DNA of 47,980 bases from Deinococcus seoulensis (GTDB lineage Bacteria; Deinococcota; Deinococci; Deinococcales; Deinococcaceae), in assembly GCF_014648115.1 (NCBI RefSeq), contig NZ_BMQM01000029.1, forward strand, positions 1 to 47,980. Direction: 5' to 3'. This document shows positions 18,554 to 28,771 of this stretch, piece after piece. Made by a program: the position numbers and the translations under genes. The notes under the pieces were generated by a model. That model saw nothing but the letters and a program-made list of their open reading frames with translations. It had not been told where the DNA came from and did no database searches. Every line of letters starts with the position of its first letter. Position 1 is the stretch's first letter.

Positions 18554-20872
18554 ATGAAACGTAGCACCCAACTGATCGCCCTGATGGCCGCCCTGGCCGC
18601 CGGTTCCGCAGGCGCCGCTGGCACCCTGGCCGGCACCACCATCGAGAACACCGCGACCGCCAGCTTCGAGGATCCCGCCAACGCCGGCAGCACCCTGAGC
18701 AGCACCTCGAACACCGTGCAGACCGTCGTGCTGCCCAAGCCCGACTTTGACATCGTTTACACCGACGGCACCACCGACGGCAACACCATCACCACCACCC
18801 CGGTCCTCACCACCGGCGCGGTCCCCGGTCAGGTCATCACCACCCCCTACTCGCTGGTCAACAAGGGCAACACCCCCCTGGACATCGTCGTGAACGCCGA
18901 CACCACCGGCAGCGCCGCAGGTTCGACCGTCAAGTACTACCGCGTGAACCCCGACGGCAGCCTGGGCGCCGAGATTCCGGCCGGCACCGCCGTGACCGTC
19001 ACCCCCGACGATCCCTCCACCCCCGCCGACGAGGGCATCGTGAAGATCGCGCAGGTCATCACCCTGCCCACCGACCCGGCCCTGATCACCCCCACCAGCG
19101 TGTTCGGTGCGTCCCCCGAGGGCACCGTGGTCGGTACCGCCGGCGCCGATCCCCTGGTCACCCCCGGCAACGGCTACGCCAGCGGCACCACCATCCAGGA
19201 AGAGAACAAGGCCGTCAACACCGACCTGCAGTTCACGCGCATCACGGTGTACGCCCCCGCGCTGGACAACAACCCCAACACCAACCCCGGCACGCCCGTC
19301 GACAGCGCCGGGAACCCCCTGCCCCCGGCCAGCGTGCCGCCCGTCACCAGCGTCAGCGTGCCCACCGAAGTGGTCGGCAAGGTCGGCGACAACACCCCGG
19401 TCGTCAGCGCGCCCGGTTACATCACGCCCGCCCCCACCACGCCCCCCGCCACGCCCAGCCCCGTGCCCGGCGGCGCGACCGACCCCACCCCCGGCGGCAC
19501 GCCCATCGCCACGAACGTCGCCGGTGACGAGCAGATCGCCTACCCGGCCGCCGATACGAACACCACGCCCGACAAGGTCGTGTTCACGAACACCCTGACC
19601 AACACCGGCGGCGCGACCGACAAGGTGCAGCTGTTCCCGGCGCTGGCCGACGGCACGCCCGACCCCGCCTACACCTTCGACCCGGCCACCGGCGTGTTCA
19701 CGAACACCGCGACCGGCGTGACCATCCGCTTCCTGGACCCCGTGACCGGCGAGCCCATCAAGGTGTCCGTCGACCCGACCAACCCGACCGTCGCGCAGTA
19801 CCCCACCGTGACTGTCCCGGACGGCAGCACCGTCGTGTACCGCACGGAAGTCACCTACCCCGACGCGAACGACTCGGCTCCCATCGCCCCGATCAGCGTG
19901 GTCATCGGTGCGGACTCTCTGAAGGACGCCGGTCTGGTGTCGAACAGCAACACCAAGAACACCATCCTGCCGCCCGCCGCGCAGTTCGGTGACGCCACCG
20001 GCACGCTGGGTGCCGCCGCGACCCCCGCGCCCGTCCAGACCGTGAACCCCAACGGCGTGAACAGCGGCATCAGCAGCCCGGACTTCAGCGACGCGACCGC
20101 CACCTTCCCGATGGACGTCGTGAACAACGGCCAGTACAACGACAGCTACACCCTGAGCGGCACCGTCACCCTGACCGACGCCGTGACCGGTAACCCCGTG
20201 GTCGTCCCGGTCCTGTACTACGCGCCGGACGGCTCCCTGCTGCCCCGCGTCAGCACCGACCCGGCCAGCCCCGACTACAACAAGTTCATCACGCCCGTCG
20301 TGGCCCCCGGCACCGAGTACAAGCCCGTGGCGGTCATCCAGGTGCCGGCCGGCACGCTGACCGGCGACTACACCGTCACGCAGAACGCCGTGGGGAACTA
20401 CAGCACCATCCCCATGACCGACACGAACAACATCATCCGCGTGGCGCCCGCCGGGTCCGTGGCCGTCGCCAAGTTCATCGCCAAGGCTGGCGTGGTCGCC
20501 GGAACCGACCCCAAGAACGGCATCGACAACCCCACCGACTACACCGCCAGCGGCGCGAACGGCGCCAAGCCCGGCGACACCCTGAGCTACAGGATCATCG
20601 GTAAGAACACCTACAACACCGATGTGAACGCGTTCTTCCTGAGCGATACCGTGCCCGCCAACACCTCCTTCGTCAGCGTGGCCCTGAGCCCCGCGCCCGT
20701 CAAGACCATCTACCGCGTGGACGGCGGCGCCTGGAGTGCCACCGCCCCCGCCGCCGGACTGGCCGCCGGCACCGTGATCGACGTGGCCGTGGACGCCGAC
20801 GGCAACAACCTGCCCGACGCCCTGGCCCCCGGCGCCACCCTGACCGCCGACTTCACCGTCACCGTCAACTGA
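18554..20872 (+). CDS. Exported multidomain DUF11-type repeat protein
   Basis: The 772-aa precursor begins with a signal peptide ([17 protein letters not shown]). The start of the mature protein, [31 protein letters not shown], is the hallmark opening of surface proteins made of DUF11 repeats. Several beta-rich units follow, broken by a Pro/Thr-rich spacer near residues 290-325 ([16 protein letters not shown]). The best DUF11 unit is C-terminal: [39 protein letters not shown] at about 675-712. The protein lacks cysteine, a sortase motif or a barrel, so anchoring must be through partners. GGAGGAAAA precedes the ATG. A strong terminator follows. Function is unknown; structural surface-layer or adhesive roles fit the architecture. 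Confidence 0.82.
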   Translation: MKRSTQLIALMAALAAGSAGAAGTLAGTTIENTATASFEDPANAGSTLSSTSNTVQTVVLPKPDFDIVYTDGTTDGNTITTTPVLTTGAVPGQVITTPYSLVNKGNTPLDIVVNADTTGSAAGSTVKYYRVNPDGSLGAEIPAGTAVTVTPDDPSTPADEGIVKIAQVITLPTDPALITPTSVFGASPEGTVVGTAGADPLVTPGNGYASGTTIQEENKAVNTDLQFTRITVYAPALDNNPNTNPGTPVDSAGNPLPPASVPPVTSVSVPTEVVGKVGDNTPVVSAPGYITPAPTTPPATPSPVPGGATDPTPGGTPIATNVAGDEQIAYPAADTNTTPDKVVFTNTLTNTGGATDKVQLFPALADGTPDPAYTFDPATGVFTNTATGVTIRFLDPVTGEPIKVSVDPTNPTVAQYPTVTVPDGSTVVYRTEVTYPDANDSAPIAPISVVIGADSLKDAGLVSNSNTKNTILPPAAQFGDATGTLGAAATPAPVQTVNPNGVNSGISSPDFSDATATFPMDVVNNGQYNDSYTLSGTVTLTDAVTGNPVVVPVLYYAPDGSLLPRVSTDPASPDYNKFITPVVAPGTEYKPVAVIQVPAGTLTGDYTVTQNAVGNYSTIPMTDTNNIIRVAPAGSVAVAKFIAKAGVVAGTDPKNGIDNPTDYTASGANGAKPGDTLSYRIIGKNTYNTDVNAFFLSDTVPANTSFVSVALSPAPVKTIYRVDGGAWSATAPAAGLAAGTVIDVAVDADGNNLPDALAPGATLTADFTVTVN

Positions 20873-20879
20873 TCTGCCC

Positions 20880-20917
20880 GAGACGCGCCCTGCACTGACG
20901 CGGGGCGCGTCTCTTCA
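20880..20917 (+). terminator. Intrinsic terminator after the 772-aa gene
   Basis: GAGACGCGCCC (20880-20890) pairs perfectly with GGGCGCGTCTC (20903-20913), 11 bp, followed by TTC. It lies 7 bp after the stop codon. Confidence 0.75.
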
Positions 20918-20945
20918 CAACACCAGAATCTTCACAACACCAGAA
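20912..20945. repeat. Tandem 17-bp duplication
   Basis: TCTTCACAACACCAGAA occurs twice without interruption, at 20912-20928 and 20929-20945, just after the terminator and upstream of the 930-aa gene. Confidence 0.85.
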
Positions 20946-21029
20946 ACCGATATTGAATTCCGCACATTTGAGTGCGCCACCCCTTTTCACCTGCGCGCCC
21001 TGCCCGGCGCGCCCCGCAAGGAGACTCCC

Positions 21030-23822
21030 GTGACCCGCTTCCCCCTGACCCCCAATCTGATGCTGACCGGCCTGCTGATCCTGGCGGGTCAGGCTGCCGC
21101 CGCCCGCACCCCCGCCGGGACCGAGATCACCAACCAGGCGCAGGCGGAATTCATCCCGCCGACCTCGCCGGACCCGGTCCGGGCGGTGTCGAACACCATC
21201 GTCACGGTCGTGCAGGCGGTCTGCTCGGTCAGCGTCACGCCGGACGGCACGGTGCCGCAGCCGGGGCAGTCGGCCACGCTGCTGCCCGGCGAGCAGGCCG
21301 CGTTCCAGTACACGGTCGTGAACACCGGGAACACCACCGGGGACTTCCCGGTCCTGGCGCGCGGCGAGGCGGGCAGCACCATCAGCCCGGCGCTGCGCGT
21401 GATCCGCGACCTGAACGGCAACGGCCGTCCCGACACGAACGAACCCGAAGTGGACCGCGTGACCCTGGCCCCCGACGACAGCGCCGCGCTGCTGCTGGTC
21501 GTGGACACCAGTGACGCGCAGGGCGACGCGTACGTGAACCTGATCGCCAGTTGCGCCGGTGGCGAGAGCGCCGACAGCAACAACGTGAGCCGCGTGCAGG
21601 TCGGGCCGCCCCCGGTGCTGGGCGTGCAGAAGTCCTTCACGCCTGCGCTGGTGCGGCCCGGCAGCGAGACGACCGTGACGGTCAGCACCAGCAACACCGG
21701 CCAGGGCGAGAGCCGCGAGGTGATCCTGACCGACCTGCTGGCCGAGCAGGCCGCGCAGGGCCTGACCTTCGTGGCTGGCAGCGCCCGCACGAACACCGGC
21801 ACGCTGGAGTACACCCAGGACGGCGTGACCTGGACGGCGCAGGAGGTCGCGCCGGTGCGCGGCGTGCGCGTGCGCGCCGAACGCCTCGCGCCGGGCGCCA
21901 GCATCGTCCTGACCTTCCGGATGCTGGCCGGCGCGGCCGCCGAGAACCAGGTCATTCCGAACACCGCGACCGCGCAGACCGGCGGCAAGAGCAGCAGCGG
22001 CAGCGCCAGCGCCGACGTGCGGTACCTGCCGGCCGTGGCGATCGGCCCGGTCGGGGTGCCCGAAGCGCCCGAGAACACGCCGGCCGACTCGCAGAGCCGC
22101 GCGTTCGCGGTGGTGGGGCAGCAGGTGTGCTTCGATCACACCGTCAAGAACACCGGGGACGTGCGCGACAACTTCCGCATCACCGTCACGTACCCGCAGG
22201 GCGGCGCGACCAGCGTGCTGTACGGCGAGAACGGGCAGCCGCTGGCGCAACCGCTGGTGCTGGACCCCGGTCAGACGGCGCTGGTCCGCATCTGCTACGA
22301 CGCGCAGCAGGCCGGGCCGCTGGAATCCCTGATCACCGTCAACGGTGACCGTGGCACCAGCAACACCACCCGCGACCTCGTGGGCGTGGTCGAGGCCGGA
22401 CTGCCGGAACTCACCAAGTCCTTCGAGGCGACCACGCAGGGTGATGCGGGGCAGACCGTGGTCATCCCGGCGGGCGGCACCGTCGCGCAGGGCGACACCA
22501 TCACGTACACCCTGACGGTCCGTAACCCCTACACCCGCGCCCTGACGAACGCGGTCGTGACCGACCCGATCCCCGCGCACGTGGACTTCACGAGCGCCAG
22601 TGACGGCGGCGTGGTCAGCGGGCAGCCGGGCGCGCAGTCGGTTCAGTGGAACCTGGGCACCCTGGCGCCCGGCGAGAGCCGCAGCCTGACGGTCGTGACG
22701 CAGGTCTCGACCCGCGCGCAGGACGGCGAGGCCCTGAAGAACATCTTCAACCTCGTGACCACCGAACTGACCCAGCCGCTGCCCAGCAACGAGGTGCAGA
22801 CCCCGGTCTGGACGGCCAAACTGATCATCGAGAAGACCGTCAGTGCCAAGGAAGCCACCTTCGGCGACCGCCTGACGTACACCCTGAAGATCACCAACGA
22901 GTCCCGCACGACCGCCATCATCGACGCGGTCGTGAACGACACCCCCGCGCGCGGACTGGAGTACATTCCCGGCACCAGCACCCTGGGCGGCCAGCCGCTG
23001 GCGGACCCGGCCATCGCGGCGGGCGTCCTCACCTGGAACGGCGGGATCATCCCGGCCGGCGGTTCGATCCTGATCACGTACCAGACGCGCGTGACCCCGG
23101 AAGCGACCGGCGACCTGATCAACACCGTGGAGGTCAGCGGGAAGGGAGCGGGCGGCGTGGCCCGCGCCATCGCCAGTAACCGCGCCACCGCCACCACCAA
23201 ACTGAACCCCCTGAAGTTTGCGCCGATCGCCGACATCGTGGGGACCGTGTTCGTGGACCGCAACCGCAACGGCCTGTTCGACCCGCTGCTGGACACCCCC
23301 GTCGAGCGTGCCCGCGTGCTGCTGGCCGGGGGGCGGCAGGTTGTGACAGATCCGAAAGGTCGTTACTCGTTCCCGAACGTTCCGACCGGCACGCACGCCC
23401 TGCGCCTGGACCCCGGCACCACGCCGTACCCGCCGCTGAACGTCCCGCAGGACGGCGCGCTGAGCGGCACGCAGACGGTGTTCGTGCGCGGCCTGACCAG
23501 CGTTGACTTCCCGCTGGCCCCGCTGGGCGGCGATATCAGCGCCGTGCGCCGCACCACCCTGACCGTGGGTGACGTGACGGTCGAGAAGGCCGTGTACGCC
23601 ACGGAAGGCGGGTACGTGGTCACGCTGCGCGTCGTCACACCCCGCGCCCTGAAAGGCGTGCAGCTGAACGACCCGCTGCCTACAGGTGCCGTTTTGAAAG
23701 AAGGCGGAAATACCTACGCCGGTACTCTGGACGCAGGTGAGAGAAACTTCACCTACCGCTTTGACTGGACAGGCGAGCCACGGGCCGCCACCACCGACCC
23801 GGTCATCAGCTGGAGGTACTGA
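21030..23822 (+). CDS. Exported DUF11 repeat protein with SdrD_B/Cna_B-like domain
   Basis: The 930-aa precursor carries a signal peptide ([16 protein letters not shown]) and opens with [27 protein letters not shown]. At least four DUF11-type units follow, for example [29 protein letters not shown] and [27 protein letters not shown], with transition motifs [16 protein letters not shown] and [21 protein letters not shown]. At about 733-798 comes an SdrD_B/Cna_B-like module ([26 protein letters not shown], then [21 protein letters not shown]), a fold used as a stalk in surface adhesins. Six cysteines allow disulphides. GTG at 21030 is preceded by AAGGAG. The stop is 2 nt before the next gene's start, so the two proteins are translationally coupled and probably assemble together. 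Confidence 0.86.
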   Translation: MTRFPLTPNLMLTGLLILAGQAAAARTPAGTEITNQAQAEFIPPTSPDPVRAVSNTIVTVVQAVCSVSVTPDGTVPQPGQSATLLPGEQAAFQYTVVNTGNTTGDFPVLARGEAGSTISPALRVIRDLNGNGRPDTNEPEVDRVTLAPDDSAALLLVVDTSDAQGDAYVNLIASCAGGESADSNNVSRVQVGPPPVLGVQKSFTPALVRPGSETTVTVSTSNTGQGESREVILTDLLAEQAAQGLTFVAGSARTNTGTLEYTQDGVTWTAQEVAPVRGVRVRAERLAPGASIVLTFRMLAGAAAENQVIPNTATAQTGGKSSSGSASADVRYLPAVAIGPVGVPEAPENTPADSQSRAFAVVGQQVCFDHTVKNTGDVRDNFRITVTYPQGGATSVLYGENGQPLAQPLVLDPGQTALVRICYDAQQAGPLESLITVNGDRGTSNTTRDLVGVVEAGLPELTKSFEATTQGDAGQTVVIPAGGTVAQGDTITYTLTVRNPYTRALTNAVVTDPIPAHVDFTSASDGGVVSGQPGAQSVQWNLGTLAPGESRSLTVVTQVSTRAQDGEALKNIFNLVTTELTQPLPSNEVQTPVWTAKLIIEKTVSAKEATFGDRLTYTLKITNESRTTAIIDAVVNDTPARGLEYIPGTSTLGGQPLADPAIAAGVLTWNGGIIPAGGSILITYQTRVTPEATGDLINTVEVSGKGAGGVARAIASNRATATTKLNPLKFAPIADIVGTVFVDRNRNGLFDPLLDTPVERARVLLAGGRQVVTDPKGRYSFPNVPTGTHALRLDPGTTPYPPLNVPQDGALSGTQTVFVRGLTSVDFPLAPLGGDISAVRRTTLTVGDVTVEKAVYATEGGYVVTLRVVTPRALKGVQLNDPLPTGAVLKEGGNTYAGTLDAGERNFTYRFDWTGEPRAATTDPVISWRY

Positions 23823-23824
23823 AC

Positions 23825-26800
23825 GTGCAACCCGACTTCAAACGCTTCGCGACTGCCCTCTCGGCCCTGCTGGCCGTCAGCGTCAGTGCCAGCGCCCAGG
23901 AAATCAGCACCAGCCTGCCGCTCACCACGGTCGGTGACCGTCTCACCTGGTCGGTCGGGGATCAGGACCTCACGCTGAATGTGCCGCTCGACGGTCCCGT
24001 CCGCCTGGAGCTGTACAGCCCCCGCCTGGACCAGAGCGACTACCGCAGCGACACCTACTACGGTGACGAGCAGTACGACGCCAACCGCAGCGACGTCACG
24101 ACCACCTTCACCCTGATCGGCGAGGACGGCGCGGCTGTCCTGACCCGCACCTTCACGCCCGGCGCGCACGACTGGGAAACCCTGCTCGACCAGACCCTCC
24201 CGGCCGGACGTTACCGCCTGAAGGCCGTCACGCAGGGCAACGGCAAGAACACCTTCGCCGTGCGCCTCGCCGGGATCAGCGCGTCGGTCAGCGCCGACCG
24301 CCTGAACGTGAACGTGCACTCGCAGGACTGGGTGCCCGCCGTGAACGTCAGCACCGACGGGCAGGCCCACGTGCTGCGCATGTACGACGGCGACGGCCCC
24401 CAGGAACTCCAGGCCCGCCTGCGCGACGGGCAGGGCAACGTCACGCCCCTGACCGTCAGCGCCGACCTGGCCTTCACGGACCTGACCCTGCCCGCGCAGG
24501 CCGGGAACTACACCGTGGAACTGCGCCAGCCGCCCACGGCCCGCCAGTTCAGCAACACCGTCGGCTTCAGCCTGACCCGCGCCGGGGTGCCCGAACCCAT
24601 CACCATCAGCCGCGTCGACCAGACCGGACTGCTGCGCGTGACCGCCGAACTGATCCTGCCCGGCGGCGCGCAACCCACCGCCGCGTCGGCCATTGTCGGC
24701 AAGACCCCGGTCACGGTGGACGGTATCTTCGCGCAGCGCGTCGCGCCCGGCCAGTACGCCGTGGTGCCCGACCCGGTGCCCGGCGCGGACGTCAGCGTGG
24801 ACACCGGCAGCGTCACCGTCCCGAAAAACGGCGAGGGCGAGGCGCACATCAAGATCCGCCCGACCGTCGCCCTGACCCTGAGCAGCGACAAACCCGACGT
24901 GTGCGTGGGCGACACCGTCACCCTGACCGCCCGCGCCAGCACCGCCTACGCCGGCGACCTGCCGCTGGACCTGAGCCTCGACACGGCCGGCCTGAACGTG
25001 CAGGGCCTGAACTCCGTGCAGGGCACCCTGAGTGCGGCCCGCCCCGGCGAACTGCGCCTGACCGGCACTGCCACCCAGAGCGGCCCGCTGACCGTCACGG
25101 CCCGCCTGGCCCCCTGGGCGCAGGAGCAGAGCGTCACCCTGAACGTCCGCCCGGACGTCACGACCCTGCAACTGAGCCGCGACCCGCTGAGCGACGCGAC
25201 CGTCGGCGACGAGATCACCGTCACGCTGCGCGTCACGAACACCGGCACGCGCGCCGCGCCGTACCTGCTGGCCGACATGGTCCCCGCCGGACTGGAAGCC
25301 CTGAGCGCCGCCCAGTTCAGCGGCACGCTGCAACCCGGCGAGACCCGCGAACTCAGCTACCGCGCCCGCGTGACCGCCGCCGGAACGCAGTCCATGCAGG
25401 CGCACCTGCGCACCCCGGACTGCGCCGCCACCCAGACGGTCAGCGGCGCCCTGACCGCGCAGCCCGTCCCGGTCGCCGCGCCCGCCCCGGCCCCCGAGCA
25501 GCGCCGCGCCAGCACCGTCACCCTGCCCTTCGACGCACCCCGGCAGGCGACCGAACTGATCGTCGCGCACAGCGTGCCCGAAACCGCCACGCTGGTGCCC
25601 GGCAGCAGCCGCCTGGACGGCCAGCCCATCCCGGACCCCGTGCGCGGCCCCAGCGGCACGCTGTACTGGGTGCTGCCCGAACCCTCCAGCAGCCCCGCCA
25701 CGGCGGGCGGCGCGGCCCTGCGCGGCGCCGTCACCTACGACCTCGCGCACGCCGGACCGCTGGCCGAACTGCCCGCACCCGCCCTGCTGGCCCGCTACCG
25801 CGGTGGCCGCAGCGAGAACCTCGAAGGCCGCGTGGACCTGGCCGACCTGAGCGCCGCGCGCAGCGTCACGGCCGCCACTGCCGTCACCGAGAACCCCGGC
25901 GCGATCAAGTACCCCCTGGACGGCAGCCAGATCCGCATCCGCGACCGCATCAGCGTGGTCGTCGAGGTGCCCGCCACCCAGGACGCCAGCCTGCGCGTGA
26001 ACGGCGCCGTCATGCCCGACAGCAGCGTCGGCGAGGTCGTCAGCGACCCGGAACGCGGCACCCGCCGCGTCACGTACGTCGGCGTGCCCCTCAAACCCGG
26101 CCCGAACGCCCTGAACGTCGGCGCGGACAGCATCCAGGTGCAACTGGTCGGCGCGACCACGCACGTCGAGGTCACGCCGGGCGAGATGACCGCCGACGGC
26201 AGCACCCCGCTGCGCGTGCACTTCCGCGCGCTGGACGCCCACGGCAACCTGACCACCCAGTCCACCCTGACCCTGCGCAGCAACCTCGAACCGCAGACCC
26301 CCGACCAGAACCCCACCGAGGCCGACTACCAGATCGCCCTGGTGGACGGCGAGGGCGACCTGATCCTGCACCCCCAGGCGTCCCCCACCACCCTGAAACT
26401 CGGCGTGCTGGTCGGCCAGGACATCAAACCCTACTCCTTTGAAGTCAAACCCGACAGCAGCCGCGTGGGCGTCGGCGTGGTCAGCGCCACCCTCGGCCTG
26501 GACGGCAGCCTCAGCCTCGCCGACGACCTGACCTGGACCGCCCGCGCCTCCTACGAAGGCCCGCTGGCCGGCGGGAAACTGTACGTCGCCGCCGACAAGG
26601 ACGGCCTGCCCACCAACCGCGACACCCTCAAGCGCTTCAGCGTGTACGGGGACAGCAGCACCGAGAGCGTGCCCCTGCAGGGCATCGACCCCGTCGCCCT
26701 CAGCTACGACCACCCCACCCTGCGCGCCGAGTACCGCCAGACCAGCCTGCCCATCGACGTCCTGCCGGTCGGCGAGCAACTGACCGCCCTGACCGTCACC

Positions 26801-28597
26801 AGCAAGAGCAACCCCCAGGTGTCCGCCTTCGCCGCACTGGTCCCCGAGGACCGCGTCAGCGACGAACGCGTCACCCCCGAAGGCACCCGCCTGCTGCGCC
26901 TCGCCAACGGCGACATCGCCCAGGGCAGCGAAACCCTGGAAGTCCTGACCACCGAACGCGACACCGGCAAGGAACTGCGCCGCGTCACCCTGCAACGCAA
27001 CGTGGATTACATCCTCGACCACCGCACCGGCATCATCACCCTGGCCCGCGCTCTGGACACCACCGACGCCCAGCTGAACACCGTGACCGTCCTCGCCAGC
27101 TACCGCCTGAACAACCCTCTCGCCCAGCGCAAGGCCGCGTTCGGCGCGCAGGTCAAGTACACCGGCAGGAACTACACGGTCGGCGCGGCCGCCATCAGCC
27201 TCGACCAGACCGTCACGACCGGCGCGCGCGCCACCTACGACAACGGCACCACCCGCGCCGACGGCCTCCTCGCGTACTCCGGCGGCATGCAGGGCAGCGC
27301 CGACCTGAGCACCACGCTCGGCCAGCACGCCATCCAGGCCCGCATCCGCTACCAGGACGGCCAGTACGACGGCCTCGCCCCCTTCAGCCCCGGCCTGACC
27401 ACCAGCGCCAGCGTCGACAGCCGCCTGACCCGCAACCTCAGCAGCAGCGTCCAGGCCGAGTACCACAACACCCTGGGCACCACCGACACGGACACCAGCG
27501 GCGGCAGCGTCACCGGCCGCGCCGACTACCGCCTCGCGCCGTTCAGCGTCGGCGCCGGCCTCAAGTACGCCTTCGGTGACCAGTACGGCGTCGGCGCCGT
27601 CCTCAGCGCCGGCTACCACCAGAAACCCATCGACGTGGACGTCGTCCACACCCAGCCGCTCACCGGGAACCTCGACACCACCACTACCATCACCACCCGC
27701 TACGCCGTCACCGACACCGTCAGCATCGGCCTGAGCGACCAGATCAACTGGAAAACCGGGCACACCGCCAGCCTCAACCTCGAAAGCCGCCTCGGCAACA
27801 CCAACTACCAGGTCGCGTACGACCTCCCCAACGCCGGCGGCCAGGGCAACCGCGCCCGCTTCGGCGTCAGCACCACCCTGCCCCTCACCGACCGCCTGAC
27901 CGCCGGACTGCGCGGCAGCGCCACCTACGACATCAGCGCCGCCCAGACCAACCTCGGCGCCGGCGCCGACCTACGCTACGCCACCGACCGCGTCAACGCC
28001 ACCCTCGGCACCGACCTCACGTACACCACCAAAGGCTTCGGCGTGGTGCTGCGCAGCGGCGTCAGCGGCAGCCTGAGCGAACACCTCAGCCTCACCGCCG
28101 ACGGCCTGATGGAATTCGGCGCCGGCAAGAACGGCCAGCGCGCCGCCCTCGGCTACGCCTACCGCAACCGCACCTTCAACTCCCTGGGCACCGTCCGCTA
28201 CGTGAACGGCACCCTGGCCGGCAACCAGCCCGAACTGAGCAGCAACTTCGCCGCCGAGTACCGCCAGCCCACCTGGGCCGTCCGCGCCGGACTGGACACC
28301 CGCACCCTCCTGAACGACCCCGGCAGCTTCACCGCGCAGTTCGGCGCCAGCAGCACCTACTACGTCACCGACCGCATCGGCATCGGCGCCTGGGGCCGCG
28401 CCATCACCCAGCCCGCCAGCCAGAACACCCAGTACGGCTACGGCCTCGAAGCGTCCGTGCGTGCCCTGCCCGGCACCTGGATCACCGCCGGGTACAACCC
28501 CGCCGGCTTCACCGGCCTCGGCAACACCTACACCAAACAGGGCGCCTACCTGCGCCTCGACCTGACCATCGACGAAACCCTCGGCCAGAACAAGTAA
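23825..28597 (+). CDS. Very large exported protein: beta-sandwich repeats plus C-terminal outer-membrane beta-barrel
   Basis: The 1590-aa precursor has a signal peptide ([19 protein letters not shown]). Residues 30-1000 are beta-rich: Ig/DUF11-like units ([26 protein letters not shown] near 465), then [22 protein letters not shown] near 580. Near 1050-1070, [20 protein letters not shown] matches a motif common in large outer-membrane surface proteins. From about 1100 to the end there are roughly 20 alternating amphipathic strands with aromatic girdles, separated by polar turns, finishing in [17 protein letters not shown], which strongly suggests a transmembrane barrel. Only two or three cysteines are present. 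The start is GTG, 2 nt after the stop of the 930-aa gene. I infer that it anchors or exports its DUF11 partners at the outer membrane. No exact family is recognised. Confidence 0.82.
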   Translation: MQPDFKRFATALSALLAVSVSASAQEISTSLPLTTVGDRLTWSVGDQDLTLNVPLDGPVRLELYSPRLDQSDYRSDTYYGDEQYDANRSDVTTTFTLIGEDGAAVLTRTFTPGAHDWETLLDQTLPAGRYRLKAVTQGNGKNTFAVRLAGISASVSADRLNVNVHSQDWVPAVNVSTDGQAHVLRMYDGDGPQELQARLRDGQGNVTPLTVSADLAFTDLTLPAQAGNYTVELRQPPTARQFSNTVGFSLTRAGVPEPITISRVDQTGLLRVTAELILPGGAQPTAASAIVGKTPVTVDGIFAQRVAPGQYAVVPDPVPGADVSVDTGSVTVPKNGEGEAHIKIRPTVALTLSSDKPDVCVGDTVTLTARASTAYAGDLPLDLSLDTAGLNVQGLNSVQGTLSAARPGELRLTGTATQSGPLTVTARLAPWAQEQSVTLNVRPDVTTLQLSRDPLSDATVGDEITVTLRVTNTGTRAAPYLLADMVPAGLEALSAAQFSGTLQPGETRELSYRARVTAAGTQSMQAHLRTPDCAATQTVSGALTAQPVPVAAPAPAPEQRRASTVTLPFDAPRQATELIVAHSVPETATLVPGSSRLDGQPIPDPVRGPSGTLYWVLPEPSSSPATAGGAALRGAVTYDLAHAGPLAELPAPALLARYRGGRSENLEGRVDLADLSAARSVTAATAVTENPGAIKYPLDGSQIRIRDRISVVVEVPATQDASLRVNGAVMPDSSVGEVVSDPERGTRRVTYVGVPLKPGPNALNVGADSIQVQLVGATTHVEVTPGEMTADGSTPLRVHFRALDAHGNLTTQSTLTLRSNLEPQTPDQNPTEADYQIALVDGEGDLILHPQASPTTLKLGVLVGQDIKPYSFEVKPDSSRVGVGVVSATLGLDGSLSLADDLTWTARASYEGPLAGGKLYVAADKDGLPTNRDTLKRFSVYGDSSTESVPLQGIDPVALSYDHPTLRAEYRQTSLPIDVLPVGEQLTALTVTSKSNPQVSAFAALVPEDRVSDERVTPEGTRLLRLANGDIAQGSETLEVLTTERDTGKELRRVTLQRNVDYILDHRTGIITLARALDTTDAQLNTVTVLASYRLNNPLAQRKAAFGAQVKYTGRNYTVGAAAISLDQTVTTGARATYDNGTTRADGLLAYSGGMQGSADLSTTLGQHAIQARIRYQDGQYDGLAPFSPGLTTSASVDSRLTRNLSSSVQAEYHNTLGTTDTDTSGGSVTGRADYRLAPFSVGAGLKYAFGDQYGVGAVLSAGYHQKPIDVDVVHTQPLTGNLDTTTTITTRYAVTDTVSIGLSDQINWKTGHTASLNLESRLGNTNYQVAYDLPNAGGQGNRARFGVSTTLPLTDRLTAGLRGSATYDISAAQTNLGAGADLRYATDRVNATLGTDLTYTTKGFGVVLRSGVSGSLSEHLSLTADGLMEFGAGKNGQRAALGYAYRNRTFNSLGTVRYVNGTLAGNQPELSSNFAAEYRQPTWAVRAGLDTRTLLNDPGSFTAQFGASSTYYVTDRIGIGAWGRAITQPASQNTQYGYGLEASVRALPGTWITAGYNPAGFTGLGNTYTKQGAYLRLDLTIDETLGQNK

Positions 28598-28613
28598 CCC
28601 TTACCCGCCCAGT

Positions 28614-28656
28614 GGGGGAGAGCTGCGGACACCCCGCCGCCCTCCCCCGCATTTCT
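28614..28656 (+). terminator. Terminator-like hairpin after the beta-barrel gene
   Basis: GGGGGAG (28614-28620) pairs with CTCCCCC (28642-28648) with an inner GCGG/CCGC stem, followed by GCATTTCTTC. It lies 17 bp after the stop. Confidence 0.6.
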
Positions 28657-28685
28657 TCATGAGAACGCACTTTTCAGGCCTGCTT

Positions 28686-28701
28686 GTAAGGCCACCGCAA
28701 G
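28686..28701 (+). promoter_or_regulatory. GTAAG-N6-GCAAG direct repeat, candidate response-regulator box
   Basis: GTAAG (28686-28690) and GCAAG (28697-28701) repeat with the same 11-bp period as the site at 17900, with similar flanks (CACC between and AAGA after). It lies about 70 bp before the 1581-aa gene. Confidence 0.5.
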
Positions 28702-28771
28702 ATCCGAAACGCGAAAATCTCACGAAATCACCCGCCCCCACCCCACCCAACCCGGAAAGCGAGGACCACAC

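Noticed and set aside
20865..23396. 843-aa open frame on the minus strand opposite the 930-aa DUF11 gene
   Set aside because: Same GC-driven shadow effect; the translation is rich in Arg, His, Gly and Val and lacks any recognisable motif.
23753..27763. 1336-aa open frame on the minus strand opposite the beta-barrel gene
   Set aside because: It is antisense to a well-supported gene with a signal peptide and beta-barrel. Very high GC at third positions removes stop codons on the complementary strand, and the translation is low-complexity (runs of GVQAGG, VDGD) with no domain.
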